Source: Actinoplanes siamensis (GTDB lineage: Bacteria; Actinomycetota; Actinomycetes; Mycobacteriales; Micromonosporaceae). Taken from it: 64,000 bases of DNA. The stretch covers positions 124,001-188,000 of the forward strand of contig NZ_BOMW01000012.1 of assembly GCF_016862395.1 (NCBI RefSeq), given 5' to 3'. This document shows, piece after piece, positions 25,608 to 34,102 of this stretch. A program made the position numbers and the translations under genes. Position 1 is the stretch's first letter, and every line of letters starts with the position of its first letter. The notes beneath the pieces were generated by a model. That model ran no database searches. It worked only from the letters and a program-made list of their open reading frames with translations, and was not told the origin of the DNA.

Positions 25608-28382
25608 TCAGGGCCTCGGCTCGGGACGGCCCAGGTCGGCCAGGCGGGCCGGCGGTCCGAAAAGGTATCCCTGGCCCAGCGGGCAGCCGAGGCCGGCCAG
25701 CGCCGCGGCCCGCTCGTTCGTCTCGATGCCCTCGGCGACCACGGTGATGCCCAGGTCCGCGCAGATGGTGAGCACCGAGCCACAGAGGGCGCCGGCCCGG
25801 TCCGGGGCGGTGTCCACGTCGGTCAATGTGGAGTCCAGCTTCACCGTGTCCACAGGCATGCCGTGGAGCTGGGCCAGCGCGTTGTAGCCGCTGCCGAAGT
25901 CGTCCAGCGCCACCCGGACGCCACGGGCGCGGAGCCGTTCCACCATCGCGGCGGCGCGGGGCAGGTCCGGGATGCGCAGCGTTTCGGTGATCTCGACGAC
26001 CAGGCGTTGCGGCGGCATGGCGTGCCGGGCCAGGGCCGCGTCGACGGCGTCCTCCAGGCCCTGCTGGCCGAGGCGGCCGGCGGAGACGTTGACGTGCACG
26101 TCGATCGGGCGGCCGTACAGTTCGGCCAGGGCGGCCGCGTCGGCGCAGGCCTGGTCCAGGACGAAGTCGTCGATCGCGGAGACCAGGCCGGTGCGTTCCG
26201 CCATGGTGACGAAGACGTCCGGGTGGACCGGGCCGGCGACCGGGTCGGTCCAGCGGGCCAGCGCCTCGACGGCCACCGTCGCGTGGTCGCTGAGGCGGAC
26301 TATCGGCTGGTAGTGGACCTCGAAGCCGGCCGCGGCGGGGCTGCCGCCGCTGAGCGCGCCGGCCAGCAGCCGCGGGAGGTCGGCGTTCGGGCCGTGGACC
26401 GGGCCGGTGTAGCGGATCAGGGCGCCCTTGCCGCGGCGCTTGACGGCGTACATCGCGGCGTCGGCGCGGCGCAGCAGCAGGTCGGCGGAGAGGCGGTCGC
26501 CGGGTTCGGCGACGACCAGGCCGATGCTGGCGCCGACGCTGACCGAGCGGCCGTCGATCAGGTACGGCTCGCGGAGGGCGGCCAGGACCCGCTCGCCGAC
26601 CCCTTCCGCCTCCTCGACCCACAGCCGGTCCGCGGAGATCCCGGCGAAGGCGCCCTCGGAGGAGCCCGCCGCGGAGGAAGCCGCAGCGGGCGAGGCTGCA
26701 GCGGACGAAGCGGCAGCCGACAAGGGACCCGCGGCCGAAATCGCAGCGGACGAGGGAACAGCGGACGAAGTGGACCCGGAGGCTGCCGCGGCCAGGTCGG
26801 CGGAGGAACCGGAGCGCGGAGCCGGGACGGGAGCCGTGGACACCCCGTAACCGGCGGAGGTGACCAGCCCGGGAGCCGTCGCCGGGTGACCGTTGACCAC
26901 CACCCCGTTGGGCACGGGCGCCGCGGGATCGGCCGGCATCAGGATGTCGGTGCGGCGCCGGGCGGGCGGTCGCGCCTGCGACCCGCGCCGGGCATCTCCG
27001 GAGACGCGGATGCCGGCGGCCGACAGGACGTAGCGTCGCTGCCGCCCCACCACCCGGCGCAGCAGCGAGACCCGGGGCGCCGGCGCGGGCGGCAGGACGT
27101 CGCTCTGGTCCAGGACCACCGCGAACTCGTCCCCGCCGAGCCGCGCCACCAGGTCCTGCGGGCGCACCGAAGCGCGCAGCCGCTCGGCGATCGCGTACAG
27201 CACCCGGTCACCCATCGCGTGCCCGTAGGTGTCGTTGATCAGCTTGAAGTCGTCCAGGTCCGCGAAGAGCACCGCCACCGGCGTCCCCCGGTGCTGGTTC
27301 GCGTCCAGCGCCAGCACCAGGCGTTCCCGGAACAGGGCCCGGTTGGCCAGGCCGGTCAGCGGATCGTGGTAGGCCTGGTGGTGCAGCCGCCGCTGGGTCT
27401 CGGCGACCCGGTCGAGCAGCACCGAGTTGTCCAAAATAATGATCATCTGCCGGGTCACCACGAGACCGAGGCCGAGCCATCCCAGGTAGGCCTGGAACGA
27501 CGTGAGCGGATGCCCGGTCGCCGTGCGGACCACGATCACCACGCCGGTGACCAGCACCGGGACGTACGGCAGCAGCAGGTGGAACCAGTCGCGGCGCAGC
27601 GCGGCCGAGTCGGGGAGCACCGGCATCGGCCGGGGCGGGCTGAGGGCCGCCAGCGCGACGAACCCCGGCCCGAGCAGGTGGCCGAGGAACTCCAGAAAGG
27701 AGAGCCCGGCCACCCAGGACGATCCGGCCCCGAGCAGCCGGATGCTGTCCGCGACGCCGAACGCGAGCAGCCCGGCCCCGATCAGGGCCAGCGGCCGGCG
27801 GCCGGCCGGCGAGTCGGGCCGGGTGGTGAGCAGCAGGACCACCATGGTGACCAGCACCATGTCGGCGATCGGGTAGGCGGCCGCCCACCAGGTCAGCGCG
27901 CCCCAGTCCGCGATCTGGCTCAGGCAGGCCGACGACCAGCAGAGCGCCACCACCGAGCCGACGATCAGCACGCTGTCGATGAGCAGCGCGATCTGGTCCC
28001 GCCGCGGGGAGGTGGGCACCGGGCGGGGCCGGGTCCGGGTCGCGCCGAGCAGGCCGAGCAGCATGCACACGGGCAGCACCACGAAGCCGATGTCGAAGAT
28101 CGACGAATGGTCCGCCCGGTCGCGCCCGGCCAGGTCCCCGATCACCCACCAGAGCCGGCCCGCGGACCACGCGGCGAGTCCACCGGCCGCGAGGAAGCGC
28201 CAGTGGCGCGGGATGCCGATCCGGCGGCGTGCCGAGTCCAGGCAGGCCCAGGCCGCGATCGCGCCCGCGGCGAGCTGCGCGGTGTCGGTGTAGAGCCGGG
28301 GCGCGCCCACGAGCTCACCGACCGCCACCACCGCGAGGGCGAGCGCCAGAGTCCCGATCAAGCGCGCCGTCGTGATCACCAC
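25608..28382 (-). CDS. Membrane GGDEF-EAL protein with an insertion inside the GGDEF domain
   Basis: 924 residues. Residues 1-320 carry roughly nine membrane helices. The GGDEF half-domain starts HDPLTGLANRALFRERL and has an intact active site LVARLGGDEFAVVL (416-420) with an RxxD inhibition site (R407, D410) 5 residues before it. About 160 residues of basic and then Ser/Ala-rich sequence (428-590) interrupt the domain before its second half resumes with SVSVGASIGLV and DAAMYAVKRRGKGA. The EAL domain has VEALARW, VEITETL, LDDFGSGYNALAQL, VKLDSTL and VVAEGIET, and looks catalytically complete. It should make and/or degrade c-di-GMP at the membrane; the signal is unknown. It lies 97 bp after the PP2C gene on the same strand. 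Confidence 0.92.
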   Translation of the reverse strand: MVITTARLIGTLALALAVVAVGELVGAPRLYTDTAQLAAGAIAAWACLDSARRRIGIPRHWRFLAAGGLAAWSAGRLWWVIGDLAGRDRADHSSIFDIGFVVLPVCMLLGLLGATRTRPRPVPTSPRRDQIALLIDSVLIVGSVVALCWSSACLSQIADWGALTWWAAAYPIADMVLVTMVVLLLTTRPDSPAGRRPLALIGAGLLAFGVADSIRLLGAGSSWVAGLSFLEFLGHLLGPGFVALAALSPPRPMPVLPDSAALRRDWFHLLLPYVPVLVTGVVIVVRTATGHPLTSFQAYLGWLGLGLVVTRQMIIILDNSVLLDRVAETQRRLHHQAYHDPLTGLANRALFRERLVLALDANQHRGTPVAVLFADLDDFKLINDTYGHAMGDRVLYAIAERLRASVRPQDLVARLGGDEFAVVLDQSDVLPPAPAPRVSLLRRVVGRQRRYVLSAAGIRVSGDARRGSQARPPARRRTDILMPADPAAPVPNGVVVNGHPATAPGLVTSAGYGVSTAPVPAPRSGSSADLAAAASGSTSSAVPSSAAISAAGPLSAAASSAAASPAAASSAAGSSEGAFAGISADRLWVEEAEGVGERVLAALREPYLIDGRSVSVGASIGLVVAEPGDRLSADLLLRRADAAMYAVKRRGKGALIRYTGPVHGPNADLPRLLAGALSGGSPAAAGFEVHYQPIVRLSDHATVAVEALARWTDPVAGPVHPDVFVTMAERTGLVSAIDDFVLDQACADAAALAELYGRPIDVHVNVSAGRLGQQGLEDAVDAALARHAMPPQRLVVEITETLRIPDLPRAAAMVERLRARGVRVALDDFGSGYNALAQLHGMPVDTVKLDSTLTDVDTAPDRAGALCGSVLTICADLGITVVAEGIETNERAAALAGLGCPLGQGYLFGPPARLADLGRPEPRP

Positions 28383-28478
28383 CAGTGGCCGGAGGAAATG
28401 GCCGCGCGGTCCGGCGCGGCCGGGCGAACCAGCCGCGTGGTCGTCCGCGACCGGATGGTGCCGGATGAAAATACCTGC

Positions 28479-29201
28479 TCAGTCCCCGTCGGTCACGTCG
28501 GCGACGACCACCGTGACGTTGTCCGGTCCCCCGCCGCGCAACGCGAGATCGACAAGCCTCTCCGCGCACGCCTTCGGGTCGGGAACGATGCGCATCTCTT
28601 CCTCGATGGTCGCATCGTTCACCACGCCCGTCAGCCCGTCGCTGCAGAGCAGCCACCGGTCGCCCGCCTGGGGCTCGACGATCACGTATGCGGGGCTGAC
28701 CGGCTCGCCCTGGAGCACCCGCGTGACGACTGCCCGCCGCGGATGTCCGGCCGCCTCCTCCGGCTTGATCAGCCCCTGGTCGACAAGCATCTGGACGTAT
28801 GTGTCGTCCTTGGTCAACTGGTTGAGCCGCCCGTCACGGAGCAGGTAGGCCCGGGAGTCGCCGACGTGCGCCATGGCCGCCCGCTCGCCGTTGAAGAGCA
28901 CCGCCGTCAGCGTGGTGCCCATCCCCTGCAGCGAGGGGTCGGCGGCGACCGTCTCGGCGATCCGCCGGTTGGCCAGTTCCAGCGCCTTGTGCAGCGCGTC
29001 CATCTGATGTTCGGTCTCGATCGGCGCGTCGAGCGCGACCATGGACTCCACGGTCAGCCGGCTGGCCAGATCGCCGGCGGCCATCCCGCCCATGCCGTCC
29101 GCGACGACGAGGAGCCGGTCACCGGCGTAATGACAGTCCTCGTTGTTGCTCCGGACGTGTCCTTGGTCGGTGACGGCCGCCCACCGCAGGTGCAAGGTCA
29201 T
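28479..29201 (-). CDS. PP2C-type Ser/Thr protein phosphatase
   Basis: 240 residues, a compact bacterial PPM phosphatase with no extra domain. All metal motifs are present: RSNNEDCHYAGDRLLVVADG MGG (split around residue 35), AHVGDSRAYLLRDG, TRVLQG, LLCSDGLTGVV and GGPDNVTVVV. The ATG at 29201 is chosen because the PP2C fold begins immediately (LRWAAVTDQGHVRSNNED). It is 81 bp downstream of the polytopic membrane gene and probably reads from the same promoter, so it may reverse a Ser/Thr phosphorylation linked to the binding-protein module. No Ser/Thr kinase is encoded nearby. Confidence 0.93.
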   Translation of the reverse strand: MTLHLRWAAVTDQGHVRSNNEDCHYAGDRLLVVADGMGGMAAGDLASRLTVESMVALDAPIETEHQMDALHKALELANRRIAETVAADPSLQGMGTTLTAVLFNGERAAMAHVGDSRAYLLRDGRLNQLTKDDTYVQMLVDQGLIKPEEAAGHPRRAVVTRVLQGEPVSPAYVIVEPQAGDRWLLCSDGLTGVVNDATIEEEMRIVPDPKACAERLVDLALRGGGPDNVTVVVADVTDGD

Positions 29202-29282
29202 GGCGTGCAGCCTGCCAGGTCGATGGCTGGCTGTCTGCACGTGGTGGGCGGCATGTCGCACATGTCGTCGTCGAAAATACAC

Positions 29283-30308
29283 TCACGCCGGGCCACGGGG
29301 CCGCCCGAGGCACCTGGAATCGATTTCGGTCACCTTCCGTGTCGGCGCTATCCATTCCAGTACCGTTTCCTCGACCGGCCAGCCACGCACCGCCACGGCG
29401 CTCTCCGGCGGGCGCACCGGCTCGGGGCAGAGGGTCTTCGACCGTACCTCGCCGTTGGGAATGAAAGTGACCTCGCCGGTCGGCCGCAGCATGGTCGTCG
29501 AGGTGTCGTCGACCGCGATCAGCTGGCCGCGGACCACCTCCCGGATGGGACCGCCCTCCTCGCCCACCTCGACCGCGCTGCTGGGCAGCACCGGCGCACG
29601 CAGGAAGACCACGCCGGCGACGATCGGCAGGGCCAGCGCGGCGCACACCGCCGGCCAGTGCGTGACCAGCCGGGCCCAGCGCGCCGGGACCGGCCCGGTG
29701 AGCAGCGGGCCGAGCAGCGGCGGCCCGGCCAGCAAAACGGCCGTGGCGTGCTCGCCGCCGCGCACCGCGGCGAGCACGCCGGGCCAGACGAAGATCCAGG
29801 TCAGCACGCCGGTGAGGACGGGTACCCAGAGCGTGATCCAGTTCATCACCCACGGCTCGGCGCGCAGCCGCTGCACAGCGGTCAGGCCGAGCACCGCGAC
29901 CACCAGCATCTGCAGCGCCGGCAGCAGGCGCAACTGCCAGGTGAACGCGGCGATCATGATGGCGATGAGCACCACCCAGTCGGGCATCCGCAGCGCGGCG
30001 ACCGCGATCGGCGAGCGGCCGGCGTCGCCCGGGTTGCTCACCAGCAGGATGCCGCCGAGAACCCGCAGGGTCAGGATCACCGCGGGGACGGCCCAGCTCA
30101 GCGAGATGAAGAGCGCGCTGATCATGCCGAGCGGATTGATGTACTGGACCAGCAGCAGCATGGTCGGCAGGTCCTGCCGGCTCAGATACCACAGCCGCAG
30201 CACCAGCAGCATCAGCGGGAACGCCGGCAGGACGGTGAACAGCCAGTTGAGCTGCGAGCGCCGCCGGCGTGGCGCGATCACCGGCCCCTTGGCGAAGAGG
30301 TCGGTCAT
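29283..30308 (-). CDS. Polytopic membrane protein, unknown function
   Basis: 341 residues. A basic N-terminus (PRRRRSQLNW) precedes about seven hydrophobic helices up to residue 245, then a soluble tail of about 95 residues (GQLIAVDDTSTTMLRPTGEV, FIPNGEVRSKTLCPEP) that is probably extracytoplasmic or cytoplasmic depending on helix count. No family is recognised. Its ATG overlaps the stop of the solute-binding-protein gene as ATGA, so the two proteins are made together and may form a complex, in the way GlnX partners GlnH. Confidence 0.72.
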   Translation of the reverse strand: MTDLFAKGPVIAPRRRRSQLNWLFTVLPAFPLMLLVLRLWYLSRQDLPTMLLLVQYINPLGMISALFISLSWAVPAVILTLRVLGGILLVSNPGDAGRSPIAVAALRMPDWVVLIAIMIAAFTWQLRLLPALQMLVVAVLGLTAVQRLRAEPWVMNWITLWVPVLTGVLTWIFVWPGVLAAVRGGEHATAVLLAGPPLLGPLLTGPVPARWARLVTHWPAVCAALALPIVAGVVFLRAPVLPSSAVEVGEEGGPIREVVRGQLIAVDDTSTTMLRPTGEVTFIPNGEVRSKTLCPEPVRPPESAVAVRGWPVEETVLEWIAPTRKVTEIDSRCLGRPRGPA

Positions 30309-31645
30309 TCCAGCAGGTCCTCCCACGGGAGCTCGCGCACGTCCGGCCGGATCACCCGGGGCTGCTCGGCGACCGCTATCGGGGTCTTGCCGTTCTGCGC
30401 GACCTCGACCTGGAGGTTGTTCTCATACGCCTTCTCCCAGCGGCCGTCGCGCGGATCGGCATAGGACCGGTACAGCGTGATGTCGACCAGCTCCTTGAGC
30501 GCGGGGTTGTTGCCCACGTTCACACCCCACCGCTCGACGGCGTCCAGACCGAGGTCCCAATGCGCGTACCTGTCGGGGAATCTCGCCTTCCAGCCGGCCA
30601 GGATCGCGGCGTCCGTGCTGATCGCGTCGACGTCGCCGTGGTCCATCATCTCGAAGCACTCCCGGACCCGGTTCTTCCGGAAGACCTCGGCGTCCGCCCG
30701 TTCCACAGCGATCTCGCTGGTCGCTGTGGACAGCGTGCAGACCCGCTGGTCGCGCAGGTCCTCGAGCGCGGAGATGGGCCGATGCCCGGTCAACGTGATC
30801 ACGGACTGCTCGGTGTCCAGGTACTCCTGGGAGAACCGCACACCGGCCGCCACGCGGGCCTCGGTGATGCTGTAGCTGGCGATCACCATCTTCACCGGGA
30901 CCCGCTTGCCGTTCTCGTCGTTCGCCTGCATCCGCGCGCGGTCCTCGGACTCCATACCGTAGAACCGCACCTGGTCACGGCGGAACCCGAGATCCTCCGC
31001 GATCATGTAGGCGATGTCGATGTCGAACCCGGACCAGATCTTGGTGGCTTCGTCGTAATAGGCGGTCCCGTACTGATCGTCCTTCACGCCGATGGGCAAC
31101 TCCGGCCAGGTGTCGACTCCGGACTGGGCGCGCAGGTCCGCGAGCGACGGTGGGCCGCCCACGAAGAGCCGCACCATCGTCAGCCCGAGCGCGAGCACCA
31201 GCGCCAGCCCGAGCCCGGAGAGCCGCAGCGCGGCCATCGTGAACCGCTCCGGCCGGTCGGGCAGCACCTCCGCCTCGACCAGCGTCTCCGGCTCGGTCGC
31301 GAGCGGCAGCCGGCCCTCGTCCACCGCCTCCTGCACGGCGATGTCCCGGGCGGCGATGTCCTCCAGAGTCCGCCGGCGCAGCTTCCACACCCGGCGCAGC
31401 TGCGGTGGGATGCCGGCCGCGAGATCACCGCGGAGCAACGATCCTGCCCGCGACGCCGCGGCCTCGGAAGGTGGAGGCGGCGAAGCGGGCGAAGTCGACG
31501 AGGCGGGCGATGACGGCGTGGAAGACGAAGGAGACGAAGCAGGCGACCCCGACGAAGCGGGTGCGGAGAATGAAGGAGACGAACTTGGCGAAGCTCCGGA
31601 AATCGGCCCCGGGGCCCGCGAGGCCCTGTCCATCGGCTCGCCCAT
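30305..31645 (-). CDS. Membrane-anchored family 3 solute-binding protein (GlnH-like)
   Basis: 446 residues from the ATG at 31645, which has GGAGG about 5 nt upstream; an ATG at 31675 would add 10. A Ser/Pro/Ala-rich cytoplasmic region (to about residue 65) is followed by a basic stretch (RRVWKLRRRTLEDIAARDIA), one transmembrane helix (LGLALVLALGLTMVRLF), and then a full periplasmic-type SBP_bac_3 domain: SGFDIDIAYMIAEDLGF, KMVIASYSITEARV, VCTLSTATSEIAVE, DVDAISTDAAILAGW and NNPALKELVD. It lacks a lipobox and any adjacent ABC permease or ATPase, so sensing amino acids (Glu/Asp/Gln-type ligands by family) is more likely than transport. Confidence 0.85.
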   Translation of the reverse strand: MGEPMDRASRAPGPISGASPSSSPSFSAPASSGSPASSPSSSTPSSPASSTSPASPPPPSEAAASRAGSLLRGDLAAGIPPQLRRVWKLRRRTLEDIAARDIAVQEAVDEGRLPLATEPETLVEAEVLPDRPERFTMAALRLSGLGLALVLALGLTMVRLFVGGPPSLADLRAQSGVDTWPELPIGVKDDQYGTAYYDEATKIWSGFDIDIAYMIAEDLGFRRDQVRFYGMESEDRARMQANDENGKRVPVKMVIASYSITEARVAAGVRFSQEYLDTEQSVITLTGHRPISALEDLRDQRVCTLSTATSEIAVERADAEVFRKNRVRECFEMMDHGDVDAISTDAAILAGWKARFPDRYAHWDLGLDAVERWGVNVGNNPALKELVDITLYRSYADPRDGRWEKAYENNLQVEVAQNGKTPIAVAEQPRVIRPDVRELPWEDLLE

Positions 31646-31689
31646 CGGCCCTCCCCACTGTCCCGGTGGGGCCATCGTGCACCATCAGG

Positions 31690-32112
31690 TCAGGGCACGG
31701 GGTCCCAGGTCCCGAGCGCGATCCGCGGACCGCACCGGCGCAACCGCGCGGCCACCAGCCGAAGCCCGCCGCCCAGACCGTACTTCTGAATCGCCTCCAG
31801 CGCGTAAGCGCTGCACGTCGGCCGGTAGCGGCACCTCGTGGGCAGTCGCGGCGACACCCTGCGGTAGCCGTGGATCGCGGCGACGACGGCCCGCTCGGCC
31901 GGGCGCACGGTGGAGCGGTGCCCGAGCAGCGCGACGAGCGTCAGCAGGGTGCTGAGCCGGAACAGGTCGCACCCGGGAAAGTCGCAGTCGCACCCCGGGT
32001 CGCAGTCACACCCGGAATCGCAGTTGTGGTACCAGGACTCCTTCTTCTTCTCCGGCTCCTGCGGCTGCACATCGTCGGGCACGTCTTCCACCGGCACATC
32101 GTGCCGGGTCAC
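31690..32112 (-). CDS. yidD: YidD membrane insertion efficiency factor with Cys-rich N-terminal extension
   Basis: 140 residues. The YidD domain occupies the C-terminal half: GYRRVSPRLPTRCRYRPTCS, AYALEAIQKYGLGGGLRL and RLRRC. YidD normally assists YidC in inserting membrane proteins and is usually 70-100 residues, encoded beside rnpA near the origin. Here it is elsewhere and has about 60 extra N-terminal residues, including a charged stretch (QPQEPEKKKESWYH) and six or seven Cys in CDSGCDCDPGCDCDFPGCD (31-49). It lies 44 bp before the solute-binding-protein gene on the same strand. Confidence 0.88.
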   Translation of the reverse strand: MTRHDVPVEDVPDDVQPQEPEKKKESWYHNCDSGCDCDPGCDCDFPGCDLFRLSTLLTLVALLGHRSTVRPAERAVVAAIHGYRRVSPRLPTRCRYRPTCSAYALEAIQKYGLGGGLRLVAARLRRCGPRIALGTWDPVP

Positions 32113-32368
32113 TTCAACCCCGCGGCACCGCCCGGAGATTCACAAGCGATCACCGATGGTGTACGCCCGGAGCACGCCCCCTGCGCGCCCCAGCCCCACG
32201 CCGGCGCGCCGCACGCTACTCGGCCGGGGCTGACGGTCGCCTCACGAGTCTTGAGACGACCACCAGCCCGGCCGAGAGCCTGGCGCCACGCCGCCCGTCC
32301 GGCCCGCGCCGAGCGTGCGCGGACCCCGAGCCGCGCGGGAGCCGGCGCGAGTGCGGCGGGTGCGGTGG

Positions 32369-34102
32369 TCAGCGGGAGGTGCGGACCACTACGGCGCTTT
32401 CCGGGGGGAGGACGACCCGGTCGCGTTCGAGGACGACGCCCTCGGCCGTGGCCAGCAGGACCGCGGACGGGACCGCGCGCAAGCTCACCGTCTGCGGGGC
32501 CCCGGCGAGGTTCGCGGCCACCGCGTGCCGGCCGCGGCGGATCACCACGAACTGGTCGCCGTGCCACACCTCGACCTCGGAGAGCCACGGATCGGTCAGG
32601 TCGGGCACCTCACGGCGCAGCCGGATCAACTTGCGGTACAGCGCGAGCATCTCCGAGTGCCCCGGCTTGCCCAGCTCCGACCAGTCCAGTTTGGAACGCT
32701 CGAAGGTGGCCGGATCCTGCGGGTCGGGCACCTCCGCCTCGGCCCAGCCGTGCCTGGCGAACTCGCGGCGGCGGCCGTTCTGCACCGCGGCGGCGAGGTC
32801 GGGCTCGGGGTGGCTGGTGAAGAACTGCCACGGGCTGCTCGCCGCCCACTCCTCGCCCATGAACAGCATCGGCGTGAACGGTGAGGTGAGCAGCAGCGTC
32901 GCGCCGACCTTGAGCAGCCCGGGCGAGAGCGTGGCGGTGAGCCGGTCGCCGATCGCCCGGTTGCCGATCTGGTCGTGGTTCTGCAGGAACGCGACGAACC
33001 GGTGCCCGGGGACACGCTGCCGGTCGACCGGGCGCCCGTGCCGGCGCCCGCGGAACGACGACCACGTGCCGGCGTGGAAGAACGCGCCCTCCAGCACCGT
33101 ACGCAGGCAGTCCAGCGACCCGAAGTCCTCGTAGTAGCCCTGGCGCTCCCCGGTGAGCACGCTGTGCAGGGCGTGGTGCACGTCGTCGTCCCACTGCGCG
33201 TGCAGGCCGTAGCCACCGGCCTCGCGCGGGGTGATCAGCTTCGGGTCGTTCAGGTCCGACTCGGCGATCAGCGACAGCGGCCGGCGCAGCGCCGTGGACA
33301 GCGACTCCACCTCGACCGCGAGCTGTTCCAGCAGGTGCACCGCGCCCTCGTCGTGCAGCGCGTGCACGGCGTCCAGCCGCAGGCCGTCGACGTGGTAGTC
33401 GCGCAGCCACATCAGCACGCTGTCGGCGATGTAGCGCCGCACCTCGTCGGAGTCCGGCCCGTCCAGGTTGAGCGAGCTGCCCCAGGTGTTGGAGCCGGTG
33501 CTGAGGTACGGGGCGAACATCGGCGCATACGCCCCGGACGGTCCGAAGTGGTTGTAGACCACGTCCAGCACCACGCCCAGGCCCTTGTCGTGGGCGGCGT
33601 CGACGAAACGCTTGAGACCGTCGGGACCGCCGTACGCCTCGTGCGGCGCGAACCAGCAGACCCCGTCGTAGCCCCAGTTGTAGACGCCGTTGAACGCGTT
33701 CACCGGGAGCAGCTCCACCAGGTCGACGCCGAGGTCGACGAGGTGGTCCAGCCGCTCGATGGCGGCGTCGAACGTGCCGGCCGGGGTGAACGTGCCGATG
33801 TGCATCTCGTAGAGCACCGAGCCGGGCAGCTGGCGCCCGGTCCACGCCTGGTCGGTCCATGCGAACGCGGCGTGGTCGTAGACCCGGCTGGGGCCGTGCA
33901 CGCCCTGCGGCTGCCAGGGCGAACGCGGGTCGGGGAGCGGGTTGTCGACGTCCTTGAGAACGAACGCGTAGTCGGTGCCGGGGCCGGCGGACGGCACGTC
34001 GAGGTGCCACCAGCCGCCGTCGCCCGGCTCCATCTCGTGGTCCCGGTCACCCACGCGCAACTTGGGCGACTTCTCCGGCGCCCAGACCTCGAAAGTAGTC
34101 AT
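32369..34102 (-). CDS. treZ: Malto-oligosyltrehalose trehalohydrolase
   Basis: 577 residues of GH13. An N-terminal E-set domain (FEVWAPEKSPKLRVGDRDHE) leads into the barrel with YEMHIGTFTPAGTFDAAI, VDLVELLPVNAF, GVVLDVVYNHFGPSG, DGLRLDAVHAL (nucleophile Asp), LIAESDLND (acid/base Glu) and FLQNHDQIGNRA. It releases trehalose from maltooligosyl-trehalose. The ATG overlaps the treY stop in ATGA. It is the last gene of treXYZ. Confidence 0.96.
   Translation of the reverse strand: MTTFEVWAPEKSPKLRVGDRDHEMEPGDGGWWHLDVPSAGPGTDYAFVLKDVDNPLPDPRSPWQPQGVHGPSRVYDHAAFAWTDQAWTGRQLPGSVLYEMHIGTFTPAGTFDAAIERLDHLVDLGVDLVELLPVNAFNGVYNWGYDGVCWFAPHEAYGGPDGLKRFVDAAHDKGLGVVLDVVYNHFGPSGAYAPMFAPYLSTGSNTWGSSLNLDGPDSDEVRRYIADSVLMWLRDYHVDGLRLDAVHALHDEGAVHLLEQLAVEVESLSTALRRPLSLIAESDLNDPKLITPREAGGYGLHAQWDDDVHHALHSVLTGERQGYYEDFGSLDCLRTVLEGAFFHAGTWSSFRGRRHGRPVDRQRVPGHRFVAFLQNHDQIGNRAIGDRLTATLSPGLLKVGATLLLTSPFTPMLFMGEEWAASSPWQFFTSHPEPDLAAAVQNGRRREFARHGWAEAEVPDPQDPATFERSKLDWSELGKPGHSEMLALYRKLIRLRREVPDLTDPWLSEVEVWHGDQFVVIRRGRHAVAANLAGAPQTVSLRAVPSAVLLATAEGVVLERDRVVLPPESAVVVRTSR

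Noticed and set aside
25863..30464. A 1,533-codon open frame on the plus strand
   Set aside because: It runs antisense through the GGDEF-EAL, PP2C and membrane protein genes, has a highly biased Arg/Gly/His composition and no domain. It is an artefact of high third-position GC.
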